Source of the DNA: an uncultured Psychrobacillus sp.
GTDB taxonomy: Bacteria > Bacillota > Bacilli > Bacillales_A > Planococcaceae
Length of the DNA stretch: 12,624 nucleotides
Assembly: GCA_934234185.1 (NCBI GenBank)
Contig: CAKQHO010000101.1
Span: 1-12,624 of the forward strand
Reading direction: 5' to 3'
Positions 12,504-12,624 of the stretch are shown here, piece by piece. The notes under the pieces are model-generated. The model was not told where the DNA came from and searched no databases. It was given only the letters and a program-made list of their open reading frames with translations. How positions within the stretch are numbered: position 1 is the first letter of the stretch; every line of letters starts with the position of its first letter. The position numbers were made by a program, and so were the translations under genes.

Positions 12504-12624
12504 CTATAAATGTTGATATATCAATGGTTTGAGCCATTGTTGAGTGCCTGAAAAATATTTTTCGACACAATCATCTAACGTTATTTTGTAGTTTTTGATT
12601 TTATTTACATTTCTTCCTTACGCT
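12504..12624. promoter_or_regulatory. Leader region upstream of the sugar operon
   Basis: This stretch holds two small dyads: CAATGG/CCATTG around a six-base centre at 12522-12539, and the perfect 14-bp palindrome GAAAAATATTTTTC at 12550-12563. They are candidate operators or hairpins for the AroE-like operon. A clean -35/-10 pair was not found. A minus-strand frame is open from after a TAA at 12618-12620 to TAG at 12504-12506, about 37 codons without a start codon. It may be the end of an upstream gene broken by a stop, or chance. Confidence 0.35.

Overview
The window is AT-rich and uses strong AGGAGG-type ribosome binding sites, several GTG and TTG starts, and Gram-positive-style signal peptides. 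Together with the gene content (small XRE regulator with a membrane partner, cupin-type glucose-6-phosphate isomerase, KDPG aldolase, FabG-like SDR) this points to a chromosomal segment of a Bacillales bacterium (Bacillaceae or Planococcaceae). That assignment is inferred from style, not from a database match. No tRNA, rRNA, CRISPR array, insertion sequence or integrase was seen. Most genes lie on the minus strand.

Left part (1-4564). A truncated membrane-anchored protein gene follows a secreted protein with a DUF6973-like DAFRH/DAHE/MDL.NN..GR signature, both on the minus strand and apparently co-transcribed. Next come an SDR oxidoreductase with a clear terminator downstream and a perfect 16-bp palindrome upstream of its promoter, then the only plus-strand gene of this part: a YgaP-like (DUF2892-like) N-terminus joined to a long Gln/Asn/Ser-rich tail. 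A perfect hairpin separates it from a convergent, overlapping pair made of a DUF7662-like protein and a three-helix membrane protein with a PepSY-like end.

Middle part (4565-9540). A three-gene minus-strand operon encodes an XRE repressor, a four-helix membrane protein and an unrecognised 159-residue protein, with a recognisable promoter and a dyad overlapping its -10. It is followed by a gene for a zinc-HNH endonuclease and a membrane-anchored extracytoplasmic protein. Divergent from the latter is a two-gene plus-strand operon: a small HIRAN-like protein, and overlapping it a 440-residue fusion of a PfkB/ribokinase-like domain with a nucleoside 2-deoxyribosyltransferase-like domain. This operon is the most unusual thing in the window. 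It could be a nucleotide-modifying or nucleotide-degrading system, possibly in defence or nucleotide sanitation, but that is inference.

Right part (9593-12624). A minus-strand catabolic operon runs AroE-like NAD(P)-dependent dehydrogenase, cupin glucose-6-phosphate isomerase, KDPG/KHG aldolase. A hairpin follows, and then a HAD-family phosphatase. The set suggests oxidation and isomerisation of a sugar or cyclitol followed by aldol cleavage to pyruvate, but the substrate cannot be read from the sequence. Upstream of it are two small palindromes that may be regulatory.

Several coding starts were moved inward from the longest open frame, because the Shine-Dalgarno sequence lies inside or against the longer version. 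This affects the SDR, DUF7662-like, XRE, membrane, 159-aa, HNH, anchored, HIRAN-like and isomerase genes.
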